Assembly (NCBI GenBank): GCA_021789755.1
Contig: JAJYJD010000136.1
Span: forward strand, 1 to 9,000
Length of the DNA: 9,000 nt
Direction: 5' to 3'
Source of the DNA: Bacteroidota bacterium
GTDB taxonomy: Bacteria > Bacteroidota > Ignavibacteria > Kryptoniales > JAKASW01
Under the pieces are notes generated by a model. The model made no database searches, was not told the DNA's origin, and saw only the letters and a list, made by a program, of their open reading frames with translations. Shown here piece by piece: positions 1-6,970 of the stretch. Positions within the stretch are counted from its first letter, which is position 1; each line of letters opens with the position of its first letter. A program made the translations under genes and the position numbers.

Positions 1-412
1 TGGACGTCGCCTTCGTGTACACATCGAGAGCCTCTCCGCTGATGGGAGGGACAAAGCAGTTTCCGTCTTTGACTTCCACGTAGCGCTGGCTTACCTGCTC
101 CGAATTATAAAACGGATGAGAATGAAGAAACGACCAGAGAAACTGGCGCGAGACGTCGGAGAGCTGGAACTGGAACGTAGCGTGCTGGAAAGTGGTGTGA
201 TGCCCCGCCTCGTAAATGCTCTTGGCGAGATATTTGTATTTCTCCAGATCGACGGCGTCGTCTTCAATTATCCCATTCGATGAGTAACAGGTTCTCGCCG
301 TAGCGATCACGTTCCTGAAAGCATTGGGAAAAGCCTTAACCAGTTTGACCTGCGGCGGTCTTGCAACGCCGCTGAGAAATCTATCTTCAATCCGGATTGT
401 CTCTTGAGACAT
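1..412 (-). CDS. thyX: ThyX-family (FAD-dependent thymidylate synthase-like) protein, divergent, 3' end beyond window
   Basis: The first 137 residues are visible; the gene runs off the window at base 1. Classical ThyX makes dTMP from dUMP using methylene-tetrahydrofolate, FAD and NADPH. The family is shown by the order of landmarks: a TARTCYSS stretch (residues 38-45), GHHTTFQHATFQFQL (70-84), VSRQF (87-91), then SEQVSQRYV (104-112) and FVPP (120-123), matching the usual H(T)xFEHxxFTF / SR / SxRY / PP pattern. The serine and arginine of the SxR part of the signature are present (S108, R110). The RHR part reads H97-S98-H99-P100, so on ungapped alignment only its histidine is kept. The ATG is supported by an AGGAG over the stop codon of the upstream phosphatase gene, 8 bp away. 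Family membership is fairly sure. Whether it is a working thymidylate synthase or a degenerate paralogue or domain is open. Confidence 0.78.
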   Translation of the reverse strand, partial: MSQETIRIEDRFLSGVARPPQVKLVKAFPNAFRNVIATARTCYSSNGIIEDDAVDLEKYKYLAKSIYEAGHHTTFQHATFQFQLSDVSRQFLWSFLHSHPFYNSEQVSQRYVEVKDGNCFVPPISGEALDVYTKATS

Positions 413-417
413 CTGGA

Positions 418-422
418 CTCCT
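418..422 (-). promoter_or_regulatory. Shine-Dalgarno of the thyX-like gene
   Basis: On the minus strand AGGAG lies 5 bases before the ATG at 412-410 and shares bases with the TAG stop of the preceding phosphatase gene (423-421). It fixes the start of the truncated downstream gene and suggests translational coupling within the operon. Confidence 0.7.
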
Positions 423-1653
423 ATGCAATTCTCTTTATGACAACAATTGTTTTATCGTCCGCGTAAGCCGACGACGCTGAAAACCTCTGTACCGAATCCA
501 TTAGCTCGTAACAAATCTTCTTCGGTTCATACGCCGCAAGTTCGGCCAATTTCGACTTCAGTTTTTCTTCTCCGTAAAGCGCAAAAGTGCTGTCGGTCGC
601 CTCGGAAACTCCGTCGGTATACAGGAGAAGGACATCGTCCTTCTCGAAATTAATGTTTCCTATGCGATACCTCGCGTTCGGCGCGATTCCGAGTGCCGGG
701 CCGGTGGTCGGGATCAGCGAGACTTCTCCTTTTGATTTTCGGTAAAAGATGGGGAGGTTATGTCCCGCATTGACATAGAGAAATAGCCCGCTCTTGCCGT
801 CCGTGAACTCGCCGTAGAAAAGCGTCACGAAACGTGAATCCGAAAAAGTCCAGTTTACCAGGTTGTTGACCTTCTTTATGAGCGAGGCCATGTTCGTCTG
901 GAGTTCCACGCCCATCTTCAGCGCACCCGACACGTAGAGCGCCTCGACCGCAGCGCTCAGGCCTTTGCTCGCTGCGTCTCCGATCGCCACGCCGAGCCGC
1001 TCACCTTCCTCGCCCGCAGGGAGATAATCGAAGAAGTCTCCTCCGACAACCCGCTCAGGAAGAGATACTCCGAACATCTGGAACGCCCCATATTTCTGTT
1101 CGTGGTCGGGAAGGATGCTTCGCTGGATCTCGCGCGCCTGATCCATGTCCTGTTCAAGCTGCTTTGTCCGGGCGAGCGCGTGACGGGTACGGAGAACGGC
1201 GGTGACCGCGCTGCCGATCACATTGAGTGTGTCAAAGAGTTCCTGGTCTTCCTTGTCGGTGTTGAAGGCGAGAATGTACTGATAAAGCGGGATCCCTTTT
1301 ACTTTTATTTTGTCCCCAACTCCGGTCGCCGAGTACTTATCTATTCCCTCTTTCCGCAGGTCCGCGTTTCGCTCCGGGCTGAGCAGCGTCTTCTCGTTCC
1401 CGATTTTCACGAAATCCGGATACTCCGAAACCTTGATCATGTAGTTTTCGGCAATCGATCTCACTTTTCCGACTTGCCTGACGAGGACGTACGCGTTCCG
1501 GCGCGGGATCAGTTTCCATATTCTCCCGCCTTTTATCCTGATCTGGTCGGAGCTCGCGATCTGCTGAACGACGCTGTTCAGCAGCTCTTCGTCCGTTCTG
1601 TAATCCTTCGATGCGATCTGCTCGATGGCGTGGAATAACTGCCTCTGGTTCAT
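421..1653 (-). CDS. SpoIIE/RsbU-type PP2C serine phosphatase with N-terminal GAF-like sensor
   Basis: This 410-residue protein is predicted to be soluble, with no membrane segment. Residues about 15-158 look like a small-molecule-binding GAF-type domain, which is inferred from layout and not from a signature motif. Residues about 159-182 form a short helical linker ending in QAREIQRSILP, typical just before SpoIIE/RsbU catalytic domains. The PPM (Mn/Mg-dependent) phosphatase domain follows, with metal-binding motifs VGGDFFDY (203-210), IGDAASKG (224-231), NAGH (295-298), YTDGVSEA (345-352) and the terminal DD-T (399-401). The metal aspartates D206, D226, D347 and D400 are all present, so it should be active. 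Family members dephosphorylate anti-sigma-factor antagonists in partner-switching pathways; no such partner is in view. The ATG follows the TGA of the herA-like gene with no gap, and the thyX-like gene starts 8 bp downstream. The IGD motif ends in SKG where GKG is usual, a small deviation. Confidence 0.93.
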   Translation of the reverse strand: MNQRQLFHAIEQIASKDYRTDEELLNSVVQQIASSDQIRIKGGRIWKLIPRRNAYVLVRQVGKVRSIAENYMIKVSEYPDFVKIGNEKTLLSPERNADLRKEGIDKYSATGVGDKIKVKGIPLYQYILAFNTDKEDQELFDTLNVIGSAVTAVLRTRHALARTKQLEQDMDQAREIQRSILPDHEQKYGAFQMFGVSLPERVVGGDFFDYLPAGEEGERLGVAIGDAASKGLSAAVEALYVSGALKMGVELQTNMASLIKKVNNLVNWTFSDSRFVTLFYGEFTDGKSGLFLYVNAGHNLPIFYRKSKGEVSLIPTTGPALGIAPNARYRIGNINFEKDDVLLLYTDGVSEATDSTFALYGEEKLKSKLAELAAYEPKKICYELMDSVQRFSASSAYADDKTIVVIKRIA

Positions 1654-3174
1654 TCAGTAGCTGATCCTTCTCCATCTGTCAACAACGCCGTCGAGGTCAA
1701 CAGCCGGCGGCAATATGCTCCACTTCGTGTAGAAGTCCACGTCTTTACTTTTCGGAAAAGGATCCGGCGGATCTATCTTCGTGCGAAGTGGAAGTATACA
1801 CGCGTCTCCGAGAATCAGCGCCTCACCCTGTTTGAGTGCCGGAATGATGTCCAGTAAGTCGGCCATCGATTCGGGAACCAGCTTCGCGATGTAGGCCTGG
1901 TCGTCTGGATTGGAGAGCCGCATCGCTACGTAATTGCTGCACTGCGAGAGAATCGATTCCGCCACATCTATAGGCCTCTGGCTGACAATCATGCAGCTGA
2001 CACCGTACTTTCTTCCCTCTTTAACGACACGTTCGATTGTGCGGCGCGATGTCTGAGAGGAACTTCTCATGTTCAGGTAGTTATGCGCCTCTTCGAGGAC
2101 GAGAAGTATCGGGAGATTTGCACGATGCGGGTTCCACATATTGAAATCGAACACGAGGCGCGCCAGCAACGAAGCGAGTGCGTTTATTACTTCAGGCGGG
2201 ACGTTGCTCAGGTTCAGCACTACGATAGACTTGCCCGACTTCAGACCGAAAAGAAGCTCCAGGAACTGAGAAAAGGTCTCCGTCGTCTTGAACTTCTTCG
2301 GTTTGAAAAGGAATTCAAATCTCTTGTCGTTGAACTTTGAGTCGAATTTGAAAATGAATCTGGTGAAGTTGCCGTAGAAGGGTCCCTCCTTCCCGTTAGG
2401 GAGCCTCTCGGTGTCGAGAGCCTGCATTTTCACCTTTATATCGCTGAGGTCGAAATATACCGGCGAGTCGACGGTAATGGAGTCCTTGTACTGCAGGTTC
2501 TTTGCCCGTCTGCTGTTCAGTATTATTTCGGACATCACCACCGTCTCGCTGCGTGCAGCCGGGTCATCAGGGTCGACGAAAGTCTCGACCAGCTCATCGA
2601 AGTTCATGGCCCAGTACGGGAGTTCGAACTCGCCGATGTTCACGCGTTCGGCAAGCTCGCCGAATGCCTCACCGTATTCATCGTGCAGGTCAAGCAGGAT
2701 AATTCTCGCACCAGGCAGTTTCGCGACTTTCTGAAGTATGGAAGCAACGGCGCACGACTTACCGGAACCGGTGGCACCGAGGACCGCAACGTGCCTGCTG
2801 AAAAACTTGTCGGGATCTATATAATTTTTCTTTCCCTTGAGGAGCGAAATCTCTCCGAGCGAGAAATCGAACCGGCGGTGTGTGTTGAAGATGAGGTCCA
2901 GATCGCCCTCCGACGGTATCTCTACACCCGCGCCCGGATAAGGAAGTTCCTCGGTACCCCGTTCGAACTTTCCGCCGCTGAACTTCCCGAAAAGGTTCGC
3001 GGTAAATCTTACGATATCACCGGCCGTTAGCTCAAGCGACGCTACAACGCCCAGAATCTTGCTCTCCGGCATTTTTATGGAAATGTACGAGCCGACGCCG
3101 AAGTTTTCTGCAGCCGTCGTTTCACCGATGACGCTCGCTCCGCGGACCGCAACCACTCTTCCGGATGGTTCCAT
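1654..3174 (-). CDS. herA: HerA-like hexameric DNA-translocating ATPase (HAS-barrel, DUF87)
   Basis: This 506-residue P-loop ATPase belongs to the HerA/FtsK superfamily. An N-terminal beta-rich HAS-barrel spans about residues 1-100. The RecA-like core has Walker A GATGSGKS (133-140), the LLDLHDEYGEAF segment (160-171) usual in DUF87 ATPases, Walker B with paired glutamates LLVLEEAH (357-364), ERVVKEGRKYG (381-391) as the likely inter-subunit arginine region, and SQRP (398-401) as a sensor-like motif. HerA hexamers pump double-stranded DNA and in archaea work with the NurA nuclease in end resection. No NurA lies beside this gene. The start is supported by AGGGAG overlapping the mutS stop, 3 bp upstream; the gene ends in TGA directly abutting the phosphatase ATG. 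Position after mutS suggests DNA repair or processing, but bacterial HerA homologues also occur in anti-phage systems, so the exact job is inferred. Confidence 0.9.
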   Translation of the reverse strand: MEPSGRVVAVRGASVIGETTAAENFGVGSYISIKMPESKILGVVASLELTAGDIVRFTANLFGKFSGGKFERGTEELPYPGAGVEIPSEGDLDLIFNTHRRFDFSLGEISLLKGKKNYIDPDKFFSRHVAVLGATGSGKSCAVASILQKVAKLPGARIILLDLHDEYGEAFGELAERVNIGEFELPYWAMNFDELVETFVDPDDPAARSETVVMSEIILNSRRAKNLQYKDSITVDSPVYFDLSDIKVKMQALDTERLPNGKEGPFYGNFTRFIFKFDSKFNDKRFEFLFKPKKFKTTETFSQFLELLFGLKSGKSIVVLNLSNVPPEVINALASLLARLVFDFNMWNPHRANLPILLVLEEAHNYLNMRSSSQTSRRTIERVVKEGRKYGVSCMIVSQRPIDVAESILSQCSNYVAMRLSNPDDQAYIAKLVPESMADLLDIIPALKQGEALILGDACILPLRTKIDPPDPFPKSKDVDFYTKWSILPPAVDLDGVVDRWRRISY

Positions 3175-3177
3175 CTG

Positions 3178-5820
3178 TCACTCCCTTTCTATAATCTTCT
3201 TGAATTCCGCAATCTTGTTGATGGCCTCGACGGGTGTGAGGTTGTTGATGTCGACGCTCTCGATCTTCCGGCGAAGCTCCTCGTCACCAAGCTGGAACAT
3301 CTCGATCTGCAGGTCGCCTTCTTTGCTTCTCGGTGCAACCCTGCGGGGCTTCGGCATTCTTGAATCCGGCTGCGACGAACGCGCGGCCTCCGTCGCGGAA
3401 AGCTCGAACGACTCAAGGTTTTTCAGAATCTCCTTCGCCCTCGACGTCACCGCCCTCGGGAGCCCGGCCATCTCAGCAACATGGATCCCGTAGCTGTGGT
3501 CGGCACTTCCTTCGGCAATCTTGTGAAGGAAGACGACCTTCCCGCCGTATTCTCTCACATCCGCCTTGAAGTTTTTTACCCGCGGATAAATGTCTGCCAG
3601 TTCATTCAACTCGTGATAATGAGTGGCGAACAAAGTCCGTGCGGTTCGCGACGGATTCTGATGCAAATATTCGACTATGGACCATGCAATCGAAACGCCG
3701 TCGAAAGTGCTTGTCCCCCTGCCGATCTCGTCGAGAAGTACAAGACTTCTATCGGTGGCGTTATTGAGTATGTTCGCGGCTTCCTGCATTTCGATCATGA
3801 ATGTGCTCTCACCGGCGCTGATGTTGTCCGATGCACCGACCCTCGTGAATATCCTGTCGACAACTCCTATGCGCGCGCTGTTTGCGGGAACAAAAGAACC
3901 GGCCTGTGCCATCAGGACAATCAACGCAATCTGCCTGATGTAAACGCTTTTGCCCGCCATGTTCGGTCCTGTAATGACGGCAATCTGCTCCTTACCCTCA
4001 TGGAGCACTATGTCGTTGGGGACAAAACTCTCGCCGCTCGGAAGAACTTTCTCGACGACAGGATGCCTGCCCGCCTCTATTTCGAGGTCGAGCGACTCGT
4101 CCACAGTAGGCCTGACATAATTGTTTTCGACGGCGACGCCGGCAAAAGAAAGGAAGACATCCGCAAGCGCGACGGCCCTCGAAGTGGCCAGCAGCGACGA
4201 AGAGTGAGACGCGACTTCATCGCGCAGCTCTTCGAACAACTGAAGTTCGAGCTTCTGAATTCTTTCCTCGGCATGGAGAACTTTCTCTTCGTATTCCTTC
4301 AATTCCTGTGTGATGAAGCGCTCGGCATTGACTAGAGTCTGCTTCCTTATATAATTATCCGGCACACGGGAAAGATTCGACTTCGTAATCTCGATGTAAT
4401 ATCCGAAGACGGAGTTGTAATCGACTTTGAGGGACGAGATTCCGGTTCGCTGCCGCTCCGTCACCTGCATCCGCGCTATCCAGTCTTTGGCATTGAACGC
4501 CAGCCCGCGGAGCTCGTCAAGTTCCGCGTTGTAACCTTTTCTTATCACTCCGCCGTCGGAGGCCTGAGCGGGCAGTTCTTCAGATAGAGACTCCGTCAAA
4601 CGCTTGAGAAGCTGCGCCTCTTCATTTATCCCTTCAGCGATTTCAGGCCAGCGTCCGGAACCCAGATCGCGGATACGGTTCCTGATCGCGGGGAGTTTTT
4701 GCAGCATCATGCGCAATGCACCGATGTCACGCGGGGTCGCCCGTTTGGTCGAAATCCTTGCGACCAGACGTTCAAGATCGCCGAAGTCTGAAAGCAGCCG
4801 TGAGAGTTGCTGTCTGGTTTCCTCACCTTTCATAATCTCCTCGACCGAATCGAGCCGGGCATTTATCTCAGTTACACTTTTCATCGGTTGAAGGAGCGTC
4901 CGCCTCAACAGCCTTGCTCCCATCGCCGTTTCGGTGCGATCGAGAACGCTCAACAGGCTCGAACCGCCCTCGGAGAGGGTGTCCACAATCTCCAGGTGTC
5001 CTCGGCTTGTCCTGTTTATCTCCACAAAACCGGAGAGAGTGAACTCTGAAATGGAAACGATGTACGACAAATTGCCGTTTTGAGTCTCGGCCAGGTAATC
5101 GAGCGCAGCACCGGCGGCACGGATAGCCAGATATTTAGATTCAAGGCCGTACCCTTTTAGATTCTGAACGTTGAAGTGATGAATGAGCTTGTCATATGCA
5201 TAATCGAAATTGAAAATATATCCGTCACGGCGTGTCGTGATGCCCCTCTTCAACACGCCCGATACGATAGGTTCAAGCTGGTCGGTCATCTCTCGTGGAA
5301 GTACCACTTCAAGGGGCTCCACTTTGGCAAGGTAATTATCGATCTCCGAAAGGTCGGCCTGGCAAAAGCTGAATTCACCCGTCGTCGCATCGCAGAAGGC
5401 AAACCCGAATTCCGTCCCTTCAGTTATAAGCGACGCGAAATAGTTGTTCACTTTTACCGAGTCGTTCGAGAAATTCACGCCAGGTGTGACGACTTCGACT
5501 ATATCGCGTTTGACAATTCCTTTCGCGAATTTAGGATCCTCCAGCTGCTCACATACGGCCACTCTGTAACCGGCTCTCACGAGCCTGGGAAGATACTGAT
5601 TTATCGCGTGGTGCGGAAAGCCGGCCAACGGGACATCCGCGGCCGCGCCGTTCGCGCGTCTCGTCAGAGTAAGCGAAAGCACGGAGCTCGCGATCCTGGC
5701 ATCTTCTTCAAAAGTTTCATAGAAGTCCCCCATCCTGAAAAGCACAATTGCATCAGGATATCGGTCTTTCACTTTTCGGTATTGTGACATCAGAGGCGTA
5801 ATCGAAGCGCCTTTATTCAT
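3178..5820 (-). CDS. mutS: DNA mismatch repair protein MutS
   Basis: The gene encodes full-length MutS1 (880 residues; family usually about 850-900). It recognises mismatches and small loops as a dimer and recruits MutL through ATP-driven clamp sliding. The mismatch-contacting Phe-x-Glu motif is FYE at residues 33-35 (in GDFYETF). Connector, lever and clamp domains follow, with DYNSVFGYYIEITKSN (467-482) in the clamp/lever region. The ABC-type ATPase has Walker A TGPNMAGKS (617-625), the segment AGESTFMIEMQE (669-680), Walker B VLLDEIGRGTS (694-704) and the ATHYHEL switch (732-738). A charged, poorly conserved linker (about 808-835) leads to the C-terminal helical tail, where SVDINNLTPVEAINKI (855-870) is typical of bacterial MutS. 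AGGA lies 6 bases before the ATG. It is the first gene of a tight operon, with the herA-like ATG 3 bp after its stop. All catalytic motifs are intact. Confidence 0.98.
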   Translation of the reverse strand: MNKGASITPLMSQYRKVKDRYPDAIVLFRMGDFYETFEEDARIASSVLSLTLTRRANGAAADVPLAGFPHHAINQYLPRLVRAGYRVAVCEQLEDPKFAKGIVKRDIVEVVTPGVNFSNDSVKVNNYFASLITEGTEFGFAFCDATTGEFSFCQADLSEIDNYLAKVEPLEVVLPREMTDQLEPIVSGVLKRGITTRRDGYIFNFDYAYDKLIHHFNVQNLKGYGLESKYLAIRAAGAALDYLAETQNGNLSYIVSISEFTLSGFVEINRTSRGHLEIVDTLSEGGSSLLSVLDRTETAMGARLLRRTLLQPMKSVTEINARLDSVEEIMKGEETRQQLSRLLSDFGDLERLVARISTKRATPRDIGALRMMLQKLPAIRNRIRDLGSGRWPEIAEGINEEAQLLKRLTESLSEELPAQASDGGVIRKGYNAELDELRGLAFNAKDWIARMQVTERQRTGISSLKVDYNSVFGYYIEITKSNLSRVPDNYIRKQTLVNAERFITQELKEYEEKVLHAEERIQKLELQLFEELRDEVASHSSSLLATSRAVALADVFLSFAGVAVENNYVRPTVDESLDLEIEAGRHPVVEKVLPSGESFVPNDIVLHEGKEQIAVITGPNMAGKSVYIRQIALIVLMAQAGSFVPANSARIGVVDRIFTRVGASDNISAGESTFMIEMQEAANILNNATDRSLVLLDEIGRGTSTFDGVSIAWSIVEYLHQNPSRTARTLFATHYHELNELADIYPRVKNFKADVREYGGKVVFLHKIAEGSADHSYGIHVAEMAGLPRAVTSRAKEILKNLESFELSATEAARSSQPDSRMPKPRRVAPRSKEGDLQIEMFQLGDEELRRKIESVDINNLTPVEAINKIAEFKKIIERE

Positions 5821-5870
5821 CTGATCCTGCTGAGTTCCGTTTTCGCGATCAAGTTAGACACGACCAATTC

Positions 5871-5946
5871 TGTGGAACGGCTAAGCGGAGAATTCCGCTC
5901 TTCCCCACGACGACTGCTGGCACAGGAAAGAACGCTAAGTTCCACA
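5871..5946 (-). repeat. Nested inverted repeats in the mutS leader
   Basis: Two exact inverted repeats are visible: tgtggaac (5871-5878) with gttccaca (5939-5946), enclosing agcgga (5884-5889) with tccgct (5894-5899) around a 4-base loop. A separate short palindrome GAAC-N5-GTTC lies at 5930-5942, and GAACGGCTAAG (5875-5885) is nearly repeated as GAACGCTAAG (5930-5939). All fall between the predicted mutS promoter and the mutS start, so they could form a 5'-UTR structure or bind a regulator. No T-run follows, so this is not a classical intrinsic terminator. Function is not assigned. Confidence 0.5.
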
Positions 5947-5976
5947 ATCTCCTCTCTCTTTCTTGACTGTGCTTAG

Positions 5977-6005
5977 AATATACTTTAGGTGGGAAAGTTT
6001 AGCAA
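5977..6005 (-). promoter_or_regulatory. Candidate sigma70-type promoter of the mutS operon
   Basis: On the minus strand TTGCTA (6005-6000; 4 of 6 to TTGACA) is separated by exactly 17 bases from TATATT (5982-5977; 5 of 6 to TATAAT). Transcription would start near 5970, giving a leader of about 150 nt before the mutS ATG. It lies in the only long gap upstream of mutS, where a promoter is expected. In Bacteroidetes-type genomes the housekeeping consensus differs, which lowers confidence. Confidence 0.45.
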
Positions 6006-6008
6006 GAA

Positions 6009-6191
6009 GGGATCAAACGACATGAAACGGTGGAACAATGCTTCCCCGACAAGGCGCTCGCGCGCTGTCGGGAACTATGGATTAATCAAGCGCCCGGGTA
6101 ACGGCCGCACACGGGGACGTCGATGTGCCTGCAGATTCCTGGTAGTGACGGCCGTTGAGTCGGAAGGTCAGATGTTACAGCAGATCCCGAC
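6009..6191. other. Intergenic block with stacked inverted repeats, possible structured RNA
   Basis: No gene is supported here. Three sets of complementary arms are visible: gggatc (6009-6014) with gatccc (6183-6188), enclosing cccgaca (6045-6051) with tgtcggg (6066-6072), and aacggccg (6100-6107) with cggccgtt (6149-6156). The last pair extends by cac/gtg across one bulged base. Together they would give a closing helix and two hairpins on either strand. An alternative pairing gtcgg (6159-6163) with ccgac (6187-6191) competes with the closing helix. The block sits between the end of the ABC/LolA-like operon and the mutS promoter. It could be a 3' end structure of the former operon, a small RNA, or a remnant repeat element. 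I recognise no known riboswitch or RNA family. Confidence 0.35.
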
Positions 6192-6193
6192 AC

Positions 6194-6970
6194 CTAATCG
6201 TCATTTCGTTTCTTAAATATGTCATCCGAGAGGCCAGTGTTTATTTTATAGTTGGAATAGTAGACTTCCACCTTCCCTTTTAATTCAGGGGCACGTCCGC
6301 GCCCGTGGCCGAACTCCGTCCCCTCTCCGCTTATCTTACTTACATCCAGGTTCACATCTATCTTGACAGGCATCTGGAAGCCGTCGAAGATACCGTATGT
6401 GATTTTCGCGCTTGCCTCTCTGCCTGGATAAGGAGCCGTTGCGATTTCGACGATCAGCCAGTCCTTCTTGTCGATGGTCAGTATCACGTTGTGGCTTCCG
6501 GTTTCGTCCTGCTTTGGAACGAGCGAGATACGGACGGCTTGATCACCTTCATAAGTGAGCGTGTCCAAAACTGCAATCTCATATTTACCGGGATCGAATT
6601 TGCGCGGGTTTATTACTCCGACATCCTTCGGCATGAAGAAGAGCCCTTTGGAATCGATCTTGACCTTGTCGGGCTCCTTGTAATAGATCTTCGCCTCCAT
6701 ATCGGGAGCCTGAACTGCCTTGATATCCATGTGGACCTTTACGTCCACCACATAATCCTTGACAGGATCGAATTTATGTATAGCATTTTCAAGATATTCG
6801 GCACCTTTGCCTTGAGGAGAAGCTCCAAGCACCGGACTCCAGGCTGCAAACAATAAAAAAATCGAAATTGCAGAACAAAAACTAACCGGGTGTAATCTAA
6901 TTCCAGATTCTCGCATTCGGGATTTGGGATTTGCGGAAGAACAACTGCGACGAGACAAAGTCAGTTTCAT
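6194..6970 (-). CDS. Exported LolA-like protein (outer-membrane lipoprotein-sorting-type fold)
   Basis: The gene encodes 258 residues. A hydrophobic core SAISIFLLFAAW (33-44) followed by SPVLGA (45-50) looks like a type I signal peptide cleaved after A50; C32 lies before the core and is not a lipobox. The mature part, about 55-250, is beta-rich, with KIYYKEPDKVKID (74-86 region), ILTIDKKDWLI and a KITYGIFDGFQMPVKIDV stretch, which match LolA-like periplasmic proteins that bind lipid or lipoprotein. The assignment is by pattern only and true LolA function is not shown. The ATG overlaps the permease stop by one base (TGATG), indicating translational coupling and favouring this start, although it gives an unusually long 32-residue region before the hydrophobic core. 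An internal ATG at residue 19 has no Shine-Dalgarno. Part of the extension (residues 13-19) is encoded by a GGGATTT tandem repeat. It probably works with the ABC transporter encoded just upstream. Confidence 0.75.
   Translation of the reverse strand: MKLTLSRRSCSSANPKSRMRESGIRLHPVSFCSAISIFLLFAAWSPVLGASPQGKGAEYLENAIHKFDPVKDYVVDVKVHMDIKAVQAPDMEAKIYYKEPDKVKIDSKGLFFMPKDVGVINPRKFDPGKYEIAVLDTLTYEGDQAVRISLVPKQDETGSHNVILTIDKKDWLIVEIATAPYPGREASAKITYGIFDGFQMPVKIDVNLDVSKISGEGTEFGHGRGRAPELKGKVEVYYSNYKINTGLSDDIFKKRNDD
6915..6933. repeat. Short GGGATTT tandem repeat inside the signal-peptide region
   Basis: The plus strand reads attcgggatttgggatttg, with two perfect 7-base units gggattt at 6919-6925 and 6926-6932. 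It lies within the coding sequence of the LolA-like protein and encodes residues 13-19 (ANPKSRM on the minus strand). Low-complexity GGGATTT/GGAATTT runs of this kind are often dispersed in genomes of related lineages, which is recalled and not tested here. Confidence 0.5.

Noticed and set aside
1102..1638. Plus-strand open frame of 178 codons opposite the phosphatase
   Set aside because: It is antisense to a well-supported gene, has no domain pattern and shows no convincing independent signals.
3481..4335. Long plus-strand open frame (284 codons) antisense to mutS
   Set aside because: It lies wholly opposite conserved, motif-rich MutS coding sequence and its translation has no recognisable domain; it is a codon-composition shadow.
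5963..5984. Plus-strand TTGACT ... TATACT promoter
   Set aside because: The two boxes are only 10 bases apart, too close for a sigma70 promoter, and no plus-strand gene follows.
6045..6072. Intrinsic terminator of the ABC/LolA-like operon
   Set aside because: The GC-rich hairpin is present, but no T-run follows on either strand.
5989..6216. Plus-strand open frame of 75 codons in the gap before mutS
   Set aside because: The translation is arginine-rich without a family pattern, has no well-placed Shine-Dalgarno, overlaps the end of the LolA-like gene and coincides with inverted repeats that better explain the sequence.
6914..6916. Alternative start at residue 19 of the LolA-like protein
   Set aside because: No Shine-Dalgarno precedes it, whereas the upstream ATG overlaps the permease stop as expected for a coupled gene.
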